A stretch of 64,000 nt of DNA. It comes from Tolypeutes matacus (lineage: Eukaryota > Chordata > Mammalia > Cingulata > Chlamyphoridae). Made by a program: the position numbers and the translations under genes. Of this stretch, positions 34,656-49,284 are shown in pieces. Numbering within the stretch: the first letter of the stretch is position 1; every line of letters begins with the position of its first letter. The stretch is from assembly GCA_026826555.1 (NCBI GenBank), contig JAKSZT010038599.1, positions 3,424,129-3,488,128 of the forward strand. The letters run 5' to 3'. The notes under the pieces were generated by a model. It was given only the letters and a program-made list of their open reading frames with translations, made no database searches and was not told the origin of the DNA.

Positions 34656-35272
34656 TGTAGCCGTTTGACAGTTTGATGTAATTATGAATTCTAAAAATAT
34701 ATATTGGATTATGCTTGTAAACTGGTCTGTTAATCTGGGCATGATTAAGTTATGATTAGGGTGTTGAATGGGCAATGTCAACAGGGCGTTGAGCCCCACC
34801 CCTTGGTGTGTGGGGTCTCCAAGATAAAAGACATGGCAAAGGACAGTGTTGGAGATGTTTTGATATTGGAGTCTTGAGCTGGAGCCCCAGGAAGTAAGAG
34901 AGCTTGGTCGTGAGGAAGGAGAGAAGGCCCCGGGACAGAGATGAACCATTCACCTGAGAGTTCACAGCTGGACTTGTGGAGAGAAGCAAAGCCTAGAGAG
35001 CCTCATAGTCTACAGTCGACCTTGTGGAAGAAACAGAGGAGCTAAGCCCGGAGAGAAATGCAGCCCCGGGAAGAGAGGAACCCAAGAAGTCTGAACCCTG
35101 GCAAACGTCAGCAGCTGTCTTGCTCCAACACGTGGCAATTGACTTTGGTGAGGGAAGAAACTTATGCTTTATGGCATGGTAACTGTGGACTTCTATCCCA
35201 AATAAATACCCTTTATAAAGACCAACTGATTTTCTGGTATTTGCATCAGCACCTATTTGGCTGACCAATACA
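34656..35272 (+). mobile_element. Nested solo LTR (617 bp), sense, exact ends
   Basis: It starts TGTAGCCGTTTGACAGTTTG and ends GGCTGACCAATACA. GGCCT is on both sides. It is homologous over its length to the LTR at 17466-17981, with the shared AATAAA signal near 35199 and TTTCTGGTATTTGCATCAGC block. It splits the word GAGGCCTTATCAGAAGT in the host provirus. That word can still be read in related form at about 19866 in provirus 1 (AAGGCCTCATCAAAAGT), so it is younger than the host. Confidence 0.92.
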
Positions 35273-35396
35273 GGCCTTATCAGAAGTACATTTAACATCC
35301 ATATTTTTACTGACAGTCTCTTCAAAGAAACATAGGCTTTTTCTATCAAACACCTCACAAGTATACCCATTAACTAATTCCAAAACCGTTTCCACA
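35273..35396 (-). mobile_element. Internal region of MaLR-like provirus 2, second part
   Basis: CATATTTTTACTGACAGTCT and CAAACACCTCACAAG match 19895-19955 in provirus 1. It ends at the TSD CCACA (35392-35396) of the next nested LTR. Confidence 0.75.
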
Positions 35397-35439
35397 TGTG
35401 ATGGTTTGGAAGTGTAAGTACACCAGAAATATATGTTCT

Positions 35440-35795
35440 TTTTTTTTTTTTTTTTTTTCTGTTTCCACTCCATTTTTTAAAATTTATTTATATATATATA
35501 AATATATTTTAAGAGGTGCTTAGATTACCGAAAATACTACACAGAACCCCCTGGGATTCCCATGTTGCCCACCCCCCACACCTCCCACCACATCCCACAC
35601 AAACATCTCCCACAAGTGTGGCCCACCACCCTCAATGGACTTACACATCCTGGGGCCTTGCCACCAACCCTAGACCACAGTTCACATCGTAGACCACACT
35701 CTCTCCCACACAGTTCTGAGTGGTGTGTGCTGATTTAAAATGGCCTACATCCGTTGCCACAACGGTACTCAGGACAACCTCCAAATCCCAAATCC
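35440..35795 (-). mobile_element. ~1.5 kb repeat, copy E, 3' fragment (minus)
   Basis: A T run of about 20 bases and TTAGATTACCGAAAATACTA begin the reversed 3' end. GGGATTCCCATGTTGCCCAC and CACACTCTCTCCCACACAG match the other copies. It ends near CTCCAAATCCC. It interrupts the sense LTR at 35397. No clear TSD was identified, and a few LTR bases appear to be lost at the site. Confidence 0.75.
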
Positions 35796-36073
35796 ATTCC
35801 CGTGGGTGTGGACCCATTGTAGGTAGGATTTTTTTTATGAGGTTATTTCAGTTAACCTCAATCAGGATGGGTCTTAGTCCTATTACTGGACTCCTTTATA
35901 AGAGAATGAAATTCAGATAGAAAGCAAGAAACCCTTAGTAGGTAAGAAGCTGAATCCAGAAGAAAAGGGAGAAACCAGGAGATGCTACCATGTTCCTTGC
36001 CATGAGACAGAGGAGCCAAGTATCACCAGCAGCCAGCCACAAGATACCAGTCTTAAGGGAGAAAGCATTGACT

Positions 36074-36085
36074 TGATGATACCTT
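36074..36085. repeat. L1 target-site duplication, left copy
   Basis: TGATGATACCTT, identical to 42036-42047, borders the T-rich (poly-A in reverse) 3' end of the L1. Confidence 0.92.
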
Positions 36086-36254
36086 TTTAATTTAATTTTA
36101 ATTTTTTTTATTTTGTACATTTAATAATTGAAAATATAAACAATTGAAAATTAAAAAGTAAACACATGAATAAATACATACATTTCTCAATTAAATGTAC
36201 TGAATACATATATATTTTTTTTAATCAAACAGTATGTCACACAATATATTTGGT

Positions 36255-40050
<3,796 letters not shown>

Positions 40051-40189
40051 TTTATTCTTTGATTTTCATATATCATCTTATTTTTCTGTCTTTTTACTCT
40101 TTTGGTTATCCTTTCTGCTATTTTTTCTTCTATACTCTTCTCCAAGCCTCTCTCTCCTGTCTTTTTCTTTCAGGTTCTAAGGCTTCCTT

Positions 40190-41222
40190 TAATATTTCCT
40201 GCAAAGGTGGATTCTTTTTTTTGCAAACTCACTTAGTTTCTGTTTGTTTGTGAATATTTTATACTCACCTTTATATTTGAAGGACAGTTTGCTGGATAAA
40301 TAATTCTCAGCTGCCAATTTTTCTCTCTCAACTTCTTAATTGCACCATACCACTGTCTTTTTGCCTCCATGGTTTCTGAAGAGAAATATGCACTAAGTCT
40401 TACTGGATATCCCTTGTATGTAATGGTTTGCTTCTCCCTTGCTGTTCTGAGAATTTTCTCTTTATCTTTGCCATTTGACATTCTGAGTAGTATATGTCTT
40501 GGAGTAGGTCTATTTGGATTTATTCTGATTAGGTTATGGTATGCTTCTTGGACATGTAAATTCATTTCTTTCATGAGAGGTGGGAAATTGTCAGCTATTA
40601 TTTCCTCAAATACTCTTTCTGCCCCTTTTCCCTTCTTTTCTCCTTGTGGAACTCCCATGACACATATGTTGTTGTGTTTTTTGTTGTCACTCAATTCTGA
40701 GTCCCTGCTCATTTTTTTCCATTCTTATCTTTCTCTTTTCTTTTCTCTCTTCAATTTTAGCTGTTCTGTCTTCAGTATTGCATATTCTTTCTTCTGTCAT
40801 TTCAAGTCTGCTGTTGTATGCCTCAAAATGTTTTTGATCTCACCTATTGTGGCTTTCATTCCCATGAGCTCTGTTACTTTTCTGTTCAGAATTTCAAATT
40901 CTTCTTTGCGTTCACTCAATATCCTCTCGATGTCATTTATCTCTTTAACTATATTGTGTTTCAACTCATGAACTTGATTTTGGAAACTTGTGCACATTTC
41001 ACTGAGTAGTTCTCTCCAATTCTGCATCTTTTCTGGGGTTTTGTTGTATTCCTTTTCTTGGGCCATGTTTTCTATTTTCTTAGTATGGCTTGTAATTTTT
41101 TGCTGATATTTAGGCATCTGATTAGGATGTTGTTTGCTCAGATGCTCAATTTCTTTCTCTTTTTGTAGGGATTTAGTGGCAAGAGGCTGTGGGTTACCCC
41201 TGCTCTTCGATTTTTGGTTCAA
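40190..41222 (-). pseudogene. L1 ORF1 (RNA-binding protein), degenerate
   Basis: ORF1p is the trimeric RNA-binding partner of the L1 particle. The N-terminal half (41222-40797, 141 codons) is charged and coiled-coil-like. After a TGA stop at 40797-40799 and a TAA about 23 codons later, the same frame reopens at 40712. It reads the RRM and C-terminal domain, including ICVMGVPQGE, NPNRPTPRHILLRM and PVRLSAYFSSETMEAKRQWY. The frame is lost again near 40233, just before the expected C-terminal end. Two in-frame stops plus a terminal frameshift mark it as dead. A 200-codon antisense frame covers 40369-40971. Confidence 0.9.
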
Positions 41223-42035
41223 CCTCGATTGTTAGGATTGTTCTGCTGGTTGCTCAAAACTGGGCACTGGACCCAGTAATTGGTTGTAGGGTTGCTTCCT
41301 AGGGCTTTGGGCAGGGAGGCTATAGAGGCCAGAAAAGCGTCTCCTACTTCTTTTTAATTTTCTTGCAATTCACTTCCCTTGTCTGCCAGAAGGTTGCACT
41401 CTTTGGCAGCTCTCAGATCAATGCCTTGTTGGAGTGTATTTGTTGCAACACAGACCAGATCAATGTGATAGAGCCTCCTGTCTGGAGGCTAGGAGACTTG
41501 AAATTTAAACTTTCTCTGAGGCAGTTCTCCAGCCCTCTCTGGGAACCCCCTCCTTTTTCATGGCTAGGAAATATTTCCACTCCTCTCTGAGTCTTCAACA
41601 ATCAGTCCCTATTAGTAGAGGAGGAGATTGGGAGGGTTGAATATCTTTAGCCCTTTGCAGGCTCCCAAGGCAAAACACTGTGTGGTCTCACCTGGCCTGG
41701 AAGGGCTCGTGGGACACAGTAGACCAAATTTATTGGTCAGAAGCTGAGCCTGACTTAGACTGTGTTCCTCTCTCTCCACTTTCCTGGGTTGGTAGATCCC
41801 TGGAGCCCCCTTTGTCTGTAGTTGCAGGCCCAGAGGCTCGAGAATTCTAAAGTGTCTTTAGTGTGGGGGGAGGGTGCCAGCAGCAGCACCTGCTGTTTCA
41901 ACTCACAGTTCTGTCATTGTGATTTCCTTCCTTTGTCCCTCTCTCCTCTAGGTGGTGTCCAGCCTTTGCCTGCTGTCCTGAAACCTAGAAGATCTTTTTG
42001 GGGGCTGTTTCAGCCTGTCCTCTAGCTATTTTTCC
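41223..42035 (-). promoter_or_regulatory. L1 5' UTR (internal promoter region)
   Basis: GC-richer than the surroundings, it lies between the ORF1 start and the 5' TSD. By analogy with known L1s it should have held the RNA polymerase II internal promoter. Few CpG sites remain, in contrast to the L1 at 62.9 kb, consistent with older age and CpG decay. Confidence 0.7.
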
Positions 42036-42153
42036 TGATGATACCTTGTTTGGGACTTTCCTTTAGCCTCAAAACTGTAATATAATAAATTCCAGTTGTT
42101 TAAGTCAACCCATTTTATGATATTTGCTTGAGCATGCTAGGAAACTAAAACAC
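42036..42153 (+). mobile_element. Nested MaLR-like solo LTR, sense, right part
   Basis: It begins with the L1 TSD copy (42036-42047) and continues GGGACTTTCCTTTAGCCTC, TATAATAAATTCCAG (polyadenylation signal) and ends GCTAGGAAACTAAAACA. TSD CCACA follows at 42154-42158, matching 35392-35396. Without its insertions the LTR is about 445 bp. Confidence 0.88.
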
Positions 42154-42203
42154 CACATTTTAGGTATTTGCAATAGCAGCACTCCACTTTCCAGTACAAA
42201 AAA

Positions 42204-42723
42204 TGTTTTAGTTTCCTGACTGCCAAAACAAATACCATGCAAACTGTTGGTCTAAACAATGGATATTTATTGCCTCATGTTTTTTTAAAACAAATCAATT
42301 TTATTGAAACATATTAATAAAACATAAGTCCATCCAAAGTGTATAATTAATGGTATTTGGTGTAATAGCATATTTGTGAGGCTAGGTAAGCCCTAAATAA
42401 AGGTGTAATCAAGGGAACACTTTCTTGCAGAAGTCTTTGAGGTTCTGGAGCTGGCTGCCTATAGTCCTCAATCCTTTTATTGTCACGTGGCAATGATCAT
42501 CGTGGCCTCTAATAGCTTCTCTTTTCTCTTCCAGGTTCTGTTGAATTTCAGCTTCTTATTCCATGGTTTTTTCTCTCTCTTTCTCAGAAGATCATTCCAC
42601 TCATAAAGAACTCCAGTAATATGACCCATCCTCACTGAGGTGCGCCACATCTTAACCGAATTAACATCTTGAAGAGATATAATTTACAATGAGTCCTGGG
42701 GTACACAACTGCAAACCACCTCA
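42204..42723 (-). mobile_element. 5' LTR of MaLR-like provirus 2, antisense
   Basis: TGTTTTAGTTTCCTGACTGC starts it and CTGCAAACCACCTCA ends it. Just left of it are TTGCAATAGCAGCACTCCAC and a decayed primer-binding-site complement, as in provirus 1. A short L1 3'-tail-like piece (about 42280-42370, TTTTATTGAAACATATTAAT and CATCCAAAGTGTATAATTA) is embedded. Confidence 0.75.
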
Positions 42724-43348
42724 TCCATGGTAATGATTTCATTATTGGGAATTATCAGGTTAGTAATGAAACATATTGATAAAATTTTACATTGCACTTG
42801 TCTAGTTCTTAAAATTTCCAAAAATTTTTTTCCTATATCTCTAATAGTTGCAATAAAGAAAGATTGAGCATCTATATACAAGAAAGAAACAATGAAAAAG
42901 CCTGTGCCATCTGGGAGTTAAAGTGTTTCAGCTTAAATGTGCCATTTGCTGAGCCAGGTTAAACAAAGCCCTCACAGTCCAATTTCCATTCTTGGGTTAC
43001 TTTTACAATGTGCTTCTCTCTATCTATGTATCTCAGAGTGTAAAGTCTAGTAGAAGGCAGGAAAAAATAAAACTAAAAACAATTTGATAAATTTTTGAAA
43101 CTTCCAGTTAGTTTTCAAAAACTTTTCTTTATTGGCACATGATGGTAGATATTCTGCTTCTACCAAAAAAAAAAAAAAAAAAAAAATCAATGAGTCGCAA
43201 TCCATAGATGAGAAAAAAACAATTTTCATTACATTAATAGAAGCACAGCTAATTCAGAATTTTAGAGTTGAGTAGAATCTATAGATCATTCATTAGACCA
43301 GAAAAATATAATAATAAGCAAATAGGATTGTGCTCCTACTTTGGTGCT
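42724..43348. other. Unassigned DNA with a 22-base A run
   Basis: A run at 43165-43186. No recognised gene or repeat body. Confidence 0.4.
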
Positions 43349-43358
43349 AGGCAGTACT
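43349..43358. repeat. TSD copy for ~1.5 kb repeat C
   Basis: AGGCAGTACT, repeated exactly at 44253-44262. Confidence 0.9.
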
Positions 43359-44252
43359 CTATTTTATTTAATTTTTTAAAATATATTTTTTATTTTTTCT
43401 AAAAGATACTTAGATTACATACAATGTTATATAAAAAAAATATAAGGGATTCCCATATGCCCCACTCCCTACAACTCCCACTTTCCCCCACATTAACAAC
43501 TTCTTTCATTAGTGTGGTACATTCATTGCAATTGATGAACACATTTTGGAGCATTGCCACTAAGCATGGATTATAGTTTACACTCTCTCCCACTCAAGAG
43601 TGTAGGTTATGGCAGAATATATAATGGCCTGTGTCTGTTGTTGCAATGTCATTAAGGAAATGTCCAAGTCCTGAAAGTGTCCCCATGTTACACCTCTTTT
43701 TCCCACTCCCTGACTTCGACACCTTCAGTGGCCACTGCCTCCACATAAATGATATAATTCCTTCCAATGCTACAATCACAATAAGTCTATAGTAGAATAC
43801 CAGTAGGTCTACTCTAGTCCATATTTTATTCCCCAATCCTGAGGATTTTGGCATGGTGATGCCCACTCCACCACTAATTGAGAGAGGACTTCAATCCCAT
43901 ATGGCTGATGGATTGGACTCTCTTGCTTGCAGTTGTAGACTCTCTCAATTCCTTGATGTGGTGGTTGTCCATCCTCATCTCCTTGTTAGTTGCCCTGGGT
44001 GAGTCCAATGAACTGGAGAGTAGGTGTTGCAACTCTGCTAAGGCGCAGGGCCCAGCTGGTACATGGGCAGCCCAGAGACTCAAGTCTCTTGGATATACAC
44101 CTACCAACTCCAGCATCAAATATAGGTTCATATAGAAGGGACAGAAGAGGCATGCATAGAGAAGTCACAACTGAGTCCAGCTCTGTCACACTTGGGAGCA
44201 CAAACTCCAAAGTAAGGTCCACTGGCATGGCACCAAACTCTGAAGCTATCTG
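43359..44252 (-). mobile_element. ~1.5 kb repeat, copy C, 5'-truncated (894 bp, minus)
   Basis: It starts with a T-rich tail and TACTTAGATTACATACAATG (reverse of the 3' end) and runs to CACCAAACTCTGAAGCTATC, which corresponds to about 59160 in copy B. An exact 10-bp TSD on both sides proves an independent, 5'-truncated, L1-mediated insertion. Open frames shared with copy B lie at 43594-43866 and 43986-44306 (minus). One shared with copy A lies on the plus strand at 43878-44135. Confidence 0.9.
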
Positions 44253-44277
44253 AGGCAGTACTTTAAGTGCTTTATAT

Positions 44278-44548
44278 GTTGTGGTAGTTTGGATTATGTG
44301 TTCCAATTTAGCATGTTCTTAATCTTAAGACACATTTTTATGGATGTGAACCCATTACAAATAGAATCTTTCTCTTTCTGTATTCATCTTGCTTATAAAG
44401 GGCTCTAGTAAGAGGATTAAGACCAATCCTTGATGAAGTGGGTCACACCTTAACTGAAGTAGTCTCATCAAAAGATTCTACTTGCAAAGGATCCACACCC
44501 ACAGGAATGTATTAAAAGCATGCTTTTCTGTTCTTCAAACCAACACAT
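44278..44548. mobile_element. Head-to-head LTR fragments (3' LTR region of provirus 3)
   Basis: 44278-44372 reads as the sense start of the family LTR (TGTGGTAGTTTGGATTATGT, then GGATGTGAACCCATTACAAA). 44373-44548 reads as the same LTR in antisense (CAAAAGATTCTACTTGCAAA, ending TTCAAACCAACACA). Either two LTRs abut or an inversion joined them. Confidence 0.7.
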
Positions 44549-45998
44549 TCCACTCTCTAGACCCAAAAAAGACATTCTTTCCACATACAAAATACCTTCA
44601 TTCCATCACAATATCCCCAAAAGTCTCATGTCATTTCATTAACAATACTAAACACATCTTGTCAACATCAGTTTTAGGTGTGGTCTTTCTGGAAGCACAA
44701 GTTTCCTCCACCTGTGGTCCTTTGAAACCTAGAGAACTAGTCATCTTGCTTCTGATATACCAAGGAGGGACAGGCATAGGGTAAGTATTCCCGTTCTCAT
44801 ACGGAGAAATTGGAAGGAAAACATGAGTTATAGGTCCTGAACAATTCCAAAATGCTGCAGGGCATACTACATTATGTTCCAAGGTCTGAGAGTCTCTATG
44901 AAACAATGTTTTTTACTCTGGGCCTTTTGGAGAGGAAGCCCCATTCTTTCTGAGTACTTGTGCAACAGCCATGCTTTCCTGGAACACTGGGGTGAAAGCT
45001 TCAACCTTTCAGAATACTGGTGTGATGGTAGGACTCTCCACAATCACAGGTAATATGTTCCATGCTCTCTGAAGAATGGGGTGGCTGCACTCTTCCTGAA
45101 CAATGGGGCAAAATGTTTACCTTCTCCAAATGCCGGCGAATATTCACCCTTTCCACACACGTGGGTGGGCTTGCTCTCTAGTCTGAGAAGGTGTCTTTGG
45201 TCCAAGCCTCAACTTCCATGGTTCTGCCTTTTTAATGATTTTCCCTTCAATTTGTCCTTTCTCTGTCCTTGTAGTCCAGGCAGTGGTTCCATTCATACAG
45301 ATATCACCAAAAACAAACAAACAAATAAATAAATAAAAAACAAAAACTTGGTTTTGTGTGTAGTACACTGGGGTCCAAAGCATAAGACAAAGAACTTTCC
45401 ACAAATCTTTCTGGATAATTGCATTTCCAATCCTGACTTGCAACTGAAATGGTTGACTGGAGACATGTTCAGTTAAACACTCATATGGATTGCTGTTTTC
45501 TGGGGACTTATTTTCTGTAAGCTCAGAGTTTTCCAAACCACCAGTTTCTGGTTTCTTTGTGTCCAGTAGTTCAGTACTCAGCTTATCCCTTTCTTTTTGT
45601 ATTTTACTAAAAGCTGCAGAGAGAATCCAGGCTGCCCTTTACTCATTTAGCTTGGAAATCTCCTCGGCTAAATATCCAAGCTCATATCTTTCAAATTCTG
45701 CCTTCCATCCAACATCAGAAATCAATTTTGCAACTTCTCAATTTTGCCAGTTTAAAACAAGGTTTGCTTTTCCTCCAATTTCAAATGATACATTCATCAT
45801 TTCTTTAAGTCATCATTAGAAGTAACTTTAGTGTCCATATTTCTATTTTTGAATAAAACAATATATTCAAAGCAATATAAGTCTTTTCTATCAAACAACT
45901 CATAATTCTTCCAACCTCTACCCATTAACCAATTTCAAAGTTATTTCCACTTTTTTTGGTATTTGCAATAGCAGCATCCCACTCTCAGTATGAAAATC
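44549..45998 (-). mobile_element. Internal region of MaLR-like provirus 3
   Basis: About 1.45 kb, colinear with the internal part of provirus 2. It holds irregular tandem units around 44940-45130 (words such as CTTCCTGAACAATGGGGCA), CTTTCCACACACGTGGGTGG, and TTTGCAATAGCAGCATCCCA beside the 5' LTR. A (CAAA/TAAA) run lies at about 45311-45345. Frames up to 130 codons are present but show no retroviral motif. Confidence 0.75.
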
Positions 45999-46446
45999 TG
46001 TTTTAGTTTCCTAGGTTTCTCAAAGGAGATACCATGAAGTGTGTAAGCTTTAAACAATGGGAATTTATTAGCCTACAGTTTGAGGTCATGAGAATGTCTA
46101 AATCAAGATATCATCAAGGTGGTACTTTCTTCTCAAAGACAGGTTTCCAGGATCCTTAGCTCCTCTGCTACATAGCAAGGCACATAGCAGCATCTGTTGG
46201 TCTCTCCCTTCTTTTCCAGGTTTGCTTGCTTTCAATTTCTTGCTCCTGTACCTTTCTCTCTTTCTCTGTATTCATCCCATTTATAAAGGCCTAAAGTAAG
46301 AGGATTAAGACCCATCCTGAATGAGTCACACCTTAACTAAAGTAGCTTTTTCAAAAGATACTAGTTACAATGGGTTCACATCCAAGGAATTGATTAAGTT
46401 TAAAATAAATGCTTTTCTGTGGTATATACAGTTTCAAACCACCACA
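45999..46446 (-). mobile_element. 5' LTR of MaLR-like provirus 3, antisense (448 bp)
   Basis: It runs TGTTTTAGTTTCCTAGGTTT to CAGTTTCAAACCACCACA, the cleanest copy of this LTR here. On the minus strand it gives TG...CA ends. Confidence 0.85.
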
Positions 46447-46454
46447 GGGAAGTA

Positions 46455-46585
46455 AAACTGGATTAATCCATGAAATATGAGCTCCATCAAGAAAGAATTT
46501 GGTTTTCTTTGTTGTTCTGCATCCCCAGTATCTAGAACAGTGCATACCACACAAAGCACTTGAAAAATATTCATTGGTTGACTGG
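46455..46585 (+). mobile_element. L2 LINE 3'-end relic
   Basis: ATGAGCTCCATCAAGAAAGA, CTGCATCCCCAGTATCTAGA, ACAGTGCATACCACACAAAG and AAATATTCATTGGTTGACTG follow the L2 3' terminus. Confidence 0.8.
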
Positions 46586-46734
46586 GTTTTTTTAAATGCA
46601 ATTAAGGGTTTTTGTATTTTTTCCTAACTCAAATCTGGAAGCTATCAAATGCTTTCAAAATGAGGTATATTGTAAATTGTATATAGGGTTATTATTATTT
46701 GTGTGTTTGTTTTTGTTTTTTAATTTGGGAGTCA

Positions 46735-47120
46735 TGTTATACATAATAGTGTCCAGTTATTTGGTTAAGACCTGGTGTGCTTGTTACTGTGAGGATATTT
46801 TGCAGATGGAATTTGCATCTATAATTAGTTAATTGTATCTATTTTCAACAAAGAAGTTTTCCCTCAGCAATGTGGGGAATCTACTTATTCAATCAGTCTA
46901 AGGTTTTAAAAGTCAGAACTGAGGTTTCAGAGCTCAGAATAATTTGGGCTCAACTTCAGTATTAGCTCTTGTCAGAAGATCCAGAAAGCCAGCTTCCCCT
47001 GGGGAATACAGACTAAGGACTTCAACATCACATTTACTGGAGTTACCAGCTTGCAGTCTATCCTACAGAATTTGATATATCCTGATGGTACTGTTTCTCT
47101 GTAGACCCTTGACTTATACA
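46735..47120 (+). mobile_element. ERVL-like 5' LTR, decayed
   Basis: GAGGATATTTTGCAGATGGA, CAATGTGGGGAATCTACTTA and CAATCAGTCTAAGG resemble MLT2/ERVL-type LTRs. The end CTGTTTCTCTGTAGACCCTT GACTTATACA precedes a primer-binding site. The same end word recurs at 48038-48080. The 5' edge is approximate. Confidence 0.7.
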
Positions 47121-47921
47121 AAATTTGGTACCAAGAGTGGTTCTTGAGAAACAAAATCTTAAGGATGAAACTCTTGAATTGATTCTAGGGTTTGTGAGAT
47201 TGGTTCTTTAATCTGATCAAATTTAATGGCACAAATGACTCTATTTACTATGATAAAGGGGGCACTGACTTTCCATCATGTGACCTGGCAATAGACATAC
47301 ACAAAACAACACCACTGTATACTCCTACTCAAATGTCCATAAGAGGCATGGTTCTGGGTGATCATGTATTTGATACGTTAGAATATTTTTGCCAAGCTGG
47401 CAAGTGTAATAAGGTTGGCAGATACTTCCTAAAAATGAAGAAAAAAATGGTGAAGGAAAAGTATGAGCTAATAGCTTCAAATTCCTGGCTCAAGTATGGC
47501 ATGAATGATATGAAAGCTTCCATGTGTGCCCTGAAAGAAGTTCTTATCTCTTAAAGCCACAGAGTTCAGATTTCTGAAAAACAAACAATTTCATTGTGCT
47601 AGTTTTATTGTGTGAGTAGTTGAATTAAAACATAAATTTAATTCCTAACCTTGCAAGTGTCTGCTGTTCAGTGAGGGCATTGACTGGGAAAGAATCGGAT
47701 CCTGGATTCGATTGGAATGAGGACATATGGGCAGATCATGAAGAAGGTGGAGACATTGAAAACCTAAATGTTTCTAAGTTTTCTTTGCCAGATAAACCTA
47801 TAATGCCCTCTCTTAAGGAAGTAGCTCTTCTACCCTTGTCAGCAGAGATTAACATTGCATTGCTTTTCCTTATATTAATTGTTTATGATAAATAATAATA
47901 ACTAAATAGTTCCTTTTGAAA
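47121..47921 (+). mobile_element. ERVL-like internal relic with tRNA-Leu-type primer-binding site
   Basis: TGGTACCAAGAGTGG at 47126-47140 lies five bases after the LTR end. It is complementary, apart from one base, to a leucine-tRNA 3' end as I remember it, the usual primer of ERVL. The following ~750 bp hold short open pieces (73 codons at 47333-47554; 74 codons at 47671-47895 with an acidic stretch EDIWADHEEGGDIE). They probably derive from gag but are too decayed to assign. No pol or env is visible, so most of the provirus is deleted. Confidence 0.65.
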
Positions 47922-47981
<60 letters not shown>

Positions 47982-47991
47982 NNNNNNNNNN

Positions 47992-48038
<47 letters not shown>
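47922..48038. repeat. (TCTA)n microsatellite with assembly gap
   Basis: TCTA/TATC units on both sides of ten Ns at 47982-47991. It lies just before the LTR end word CCTGTTGGTTCTGTTTCTTT, a position where such repeats often grow in this LTR group. Confidence 0.95.
47982..47991. other. Assembly gap (10 N)
   Basis: Placeholder within the TCTA repeat; the true allele length is unknown. Confidence 0.95.
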
Positions 48039-48080
48039 CCTGTTGGTTCTGTTTCTTTGGAGAGACTTGATTAATATGGG
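48039..48080 (+). mobile_element. ERVL-like 3' LTR terminus
   Basis: CCTGTTGGTTCTGTTTCTTT GGAGAGACTTGATTAATATGG matches the end of the 5' LTR at 47081-47120, so both ends of one decayed element are seen. Confidence 0.65.
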
Positions 48081-49284
48081 GAAGAGGTAGTAGGGGTTTG
48101 TCTATTCCCCACACACTTCTGTTTTCATGTAGAAGGGCCTCTAATAGAATAGTACCACTGGATCCACTCCCTCCTCCAGAGGGAGGATGGATTAGAGTGA
48201 TAAGAATTTGGAAGTAAATTTAGTGATTAAGAGGATACTAAAATAGTCCAGGAAAGATATTGTATTGTATATGCCTCCTATTTTCTTATTTGCTTTGATG
48301 CTTTTCTTTGGCATACTCCTAGTGATTCTGGTAGAGCAATCTTCCTTGCCAGCATGTATCCTATCTCATGTCTAAAGTAGAAGCAAGGATGAGAAATAAG
48401 CAGGACCAACCAGAATCATTTTGGACAATTTATTAAAACTATTTTGAGTGAGTGTTTAGCTTTTATTTTGGGGGATCCCTATTATACACTTGATATGTTC
48501 CTAGTACTACTGTTAGCACCTTTGTTACCACATGGTGGCAGCCTGGCTGTGAATTAAGTTAAGAAGAGGAAAATATGAATGAGAGATGCAAAGGGAGACA
48601 AAGTTTTTGTGGTAGTTTTGGGTATCTTGATTCAGCCGTCCCTGAAGCAAACTCCAGCCCTTCAATTTTCTGTTATATACATCAATTCATTTATTTTCCT
48701 GATTTGAGTTGTATTTCAACTATTTTGACTTTCAATCCTTATAACCTAGGTTGAGAAGAATTGTGATTAATATACAGGATGAAAGAAGAAACGGTATGAA
48801 GCTAGAAAAGTCAATGGTAATTAATTTGATATGGTAGAGGAAAAAAGTAAAATAATGTTAAACATGATTCCAAAGTTTCAATCCTGGGGATTTGGGATGG
48901 TGGTGGCATCACAAAATTGAAATAGGAAATAATTGCGTGAGAGCAGCTTTATGGAGAAATATACAGAGTTCATACTGTTTCTCATGGACTTGAGGATTTA
49001 TTTGTATAATAATGTTATGATGACTAGAAGGTGGCTAAAATTTGTGATTATAGTTCAAAAGAAAGGCTTACCTTAATCTGGCAATATTTAATGCACGTTT
49101 TAAACAGAGTTAAAGAGGAAATTATGAATGATGATGTCATCATTTAAGAAATGCTTATCCAAGCAGAATAGATTGACTGAGCTGGGGAAATATTTGTTCA
49201 TCTAGAATGGGTAGAGAAAGAAAAAACATTGATGGGAACAGTGTGGAAACTTCAGAGACTTACAAGAAGAACCAGAGGGAGGGA
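48081..49284. other. Unassigned DNA
   Basis: No gene or nameable repeat. Confidence 0.4.

Larger units (their letters stand above)
35397..36085 (+). mobile_element. Nested MaLR-like solo LTR, sense, left part (split)
   Basis: It starts TGTGATGGTTTGGAAGTGTA, the sense 5' end of the same LTR family, just after TSD CCACA. A minus-strand fragment of the ~1.5 kb repeat interrupts it at about 35440-35795. The LTR resumes at GTGGGTGTGGACCCATTGTA and is broken again at 36086 by a full-length L1. The right part is 42036-42153. Confidence 0.85.
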
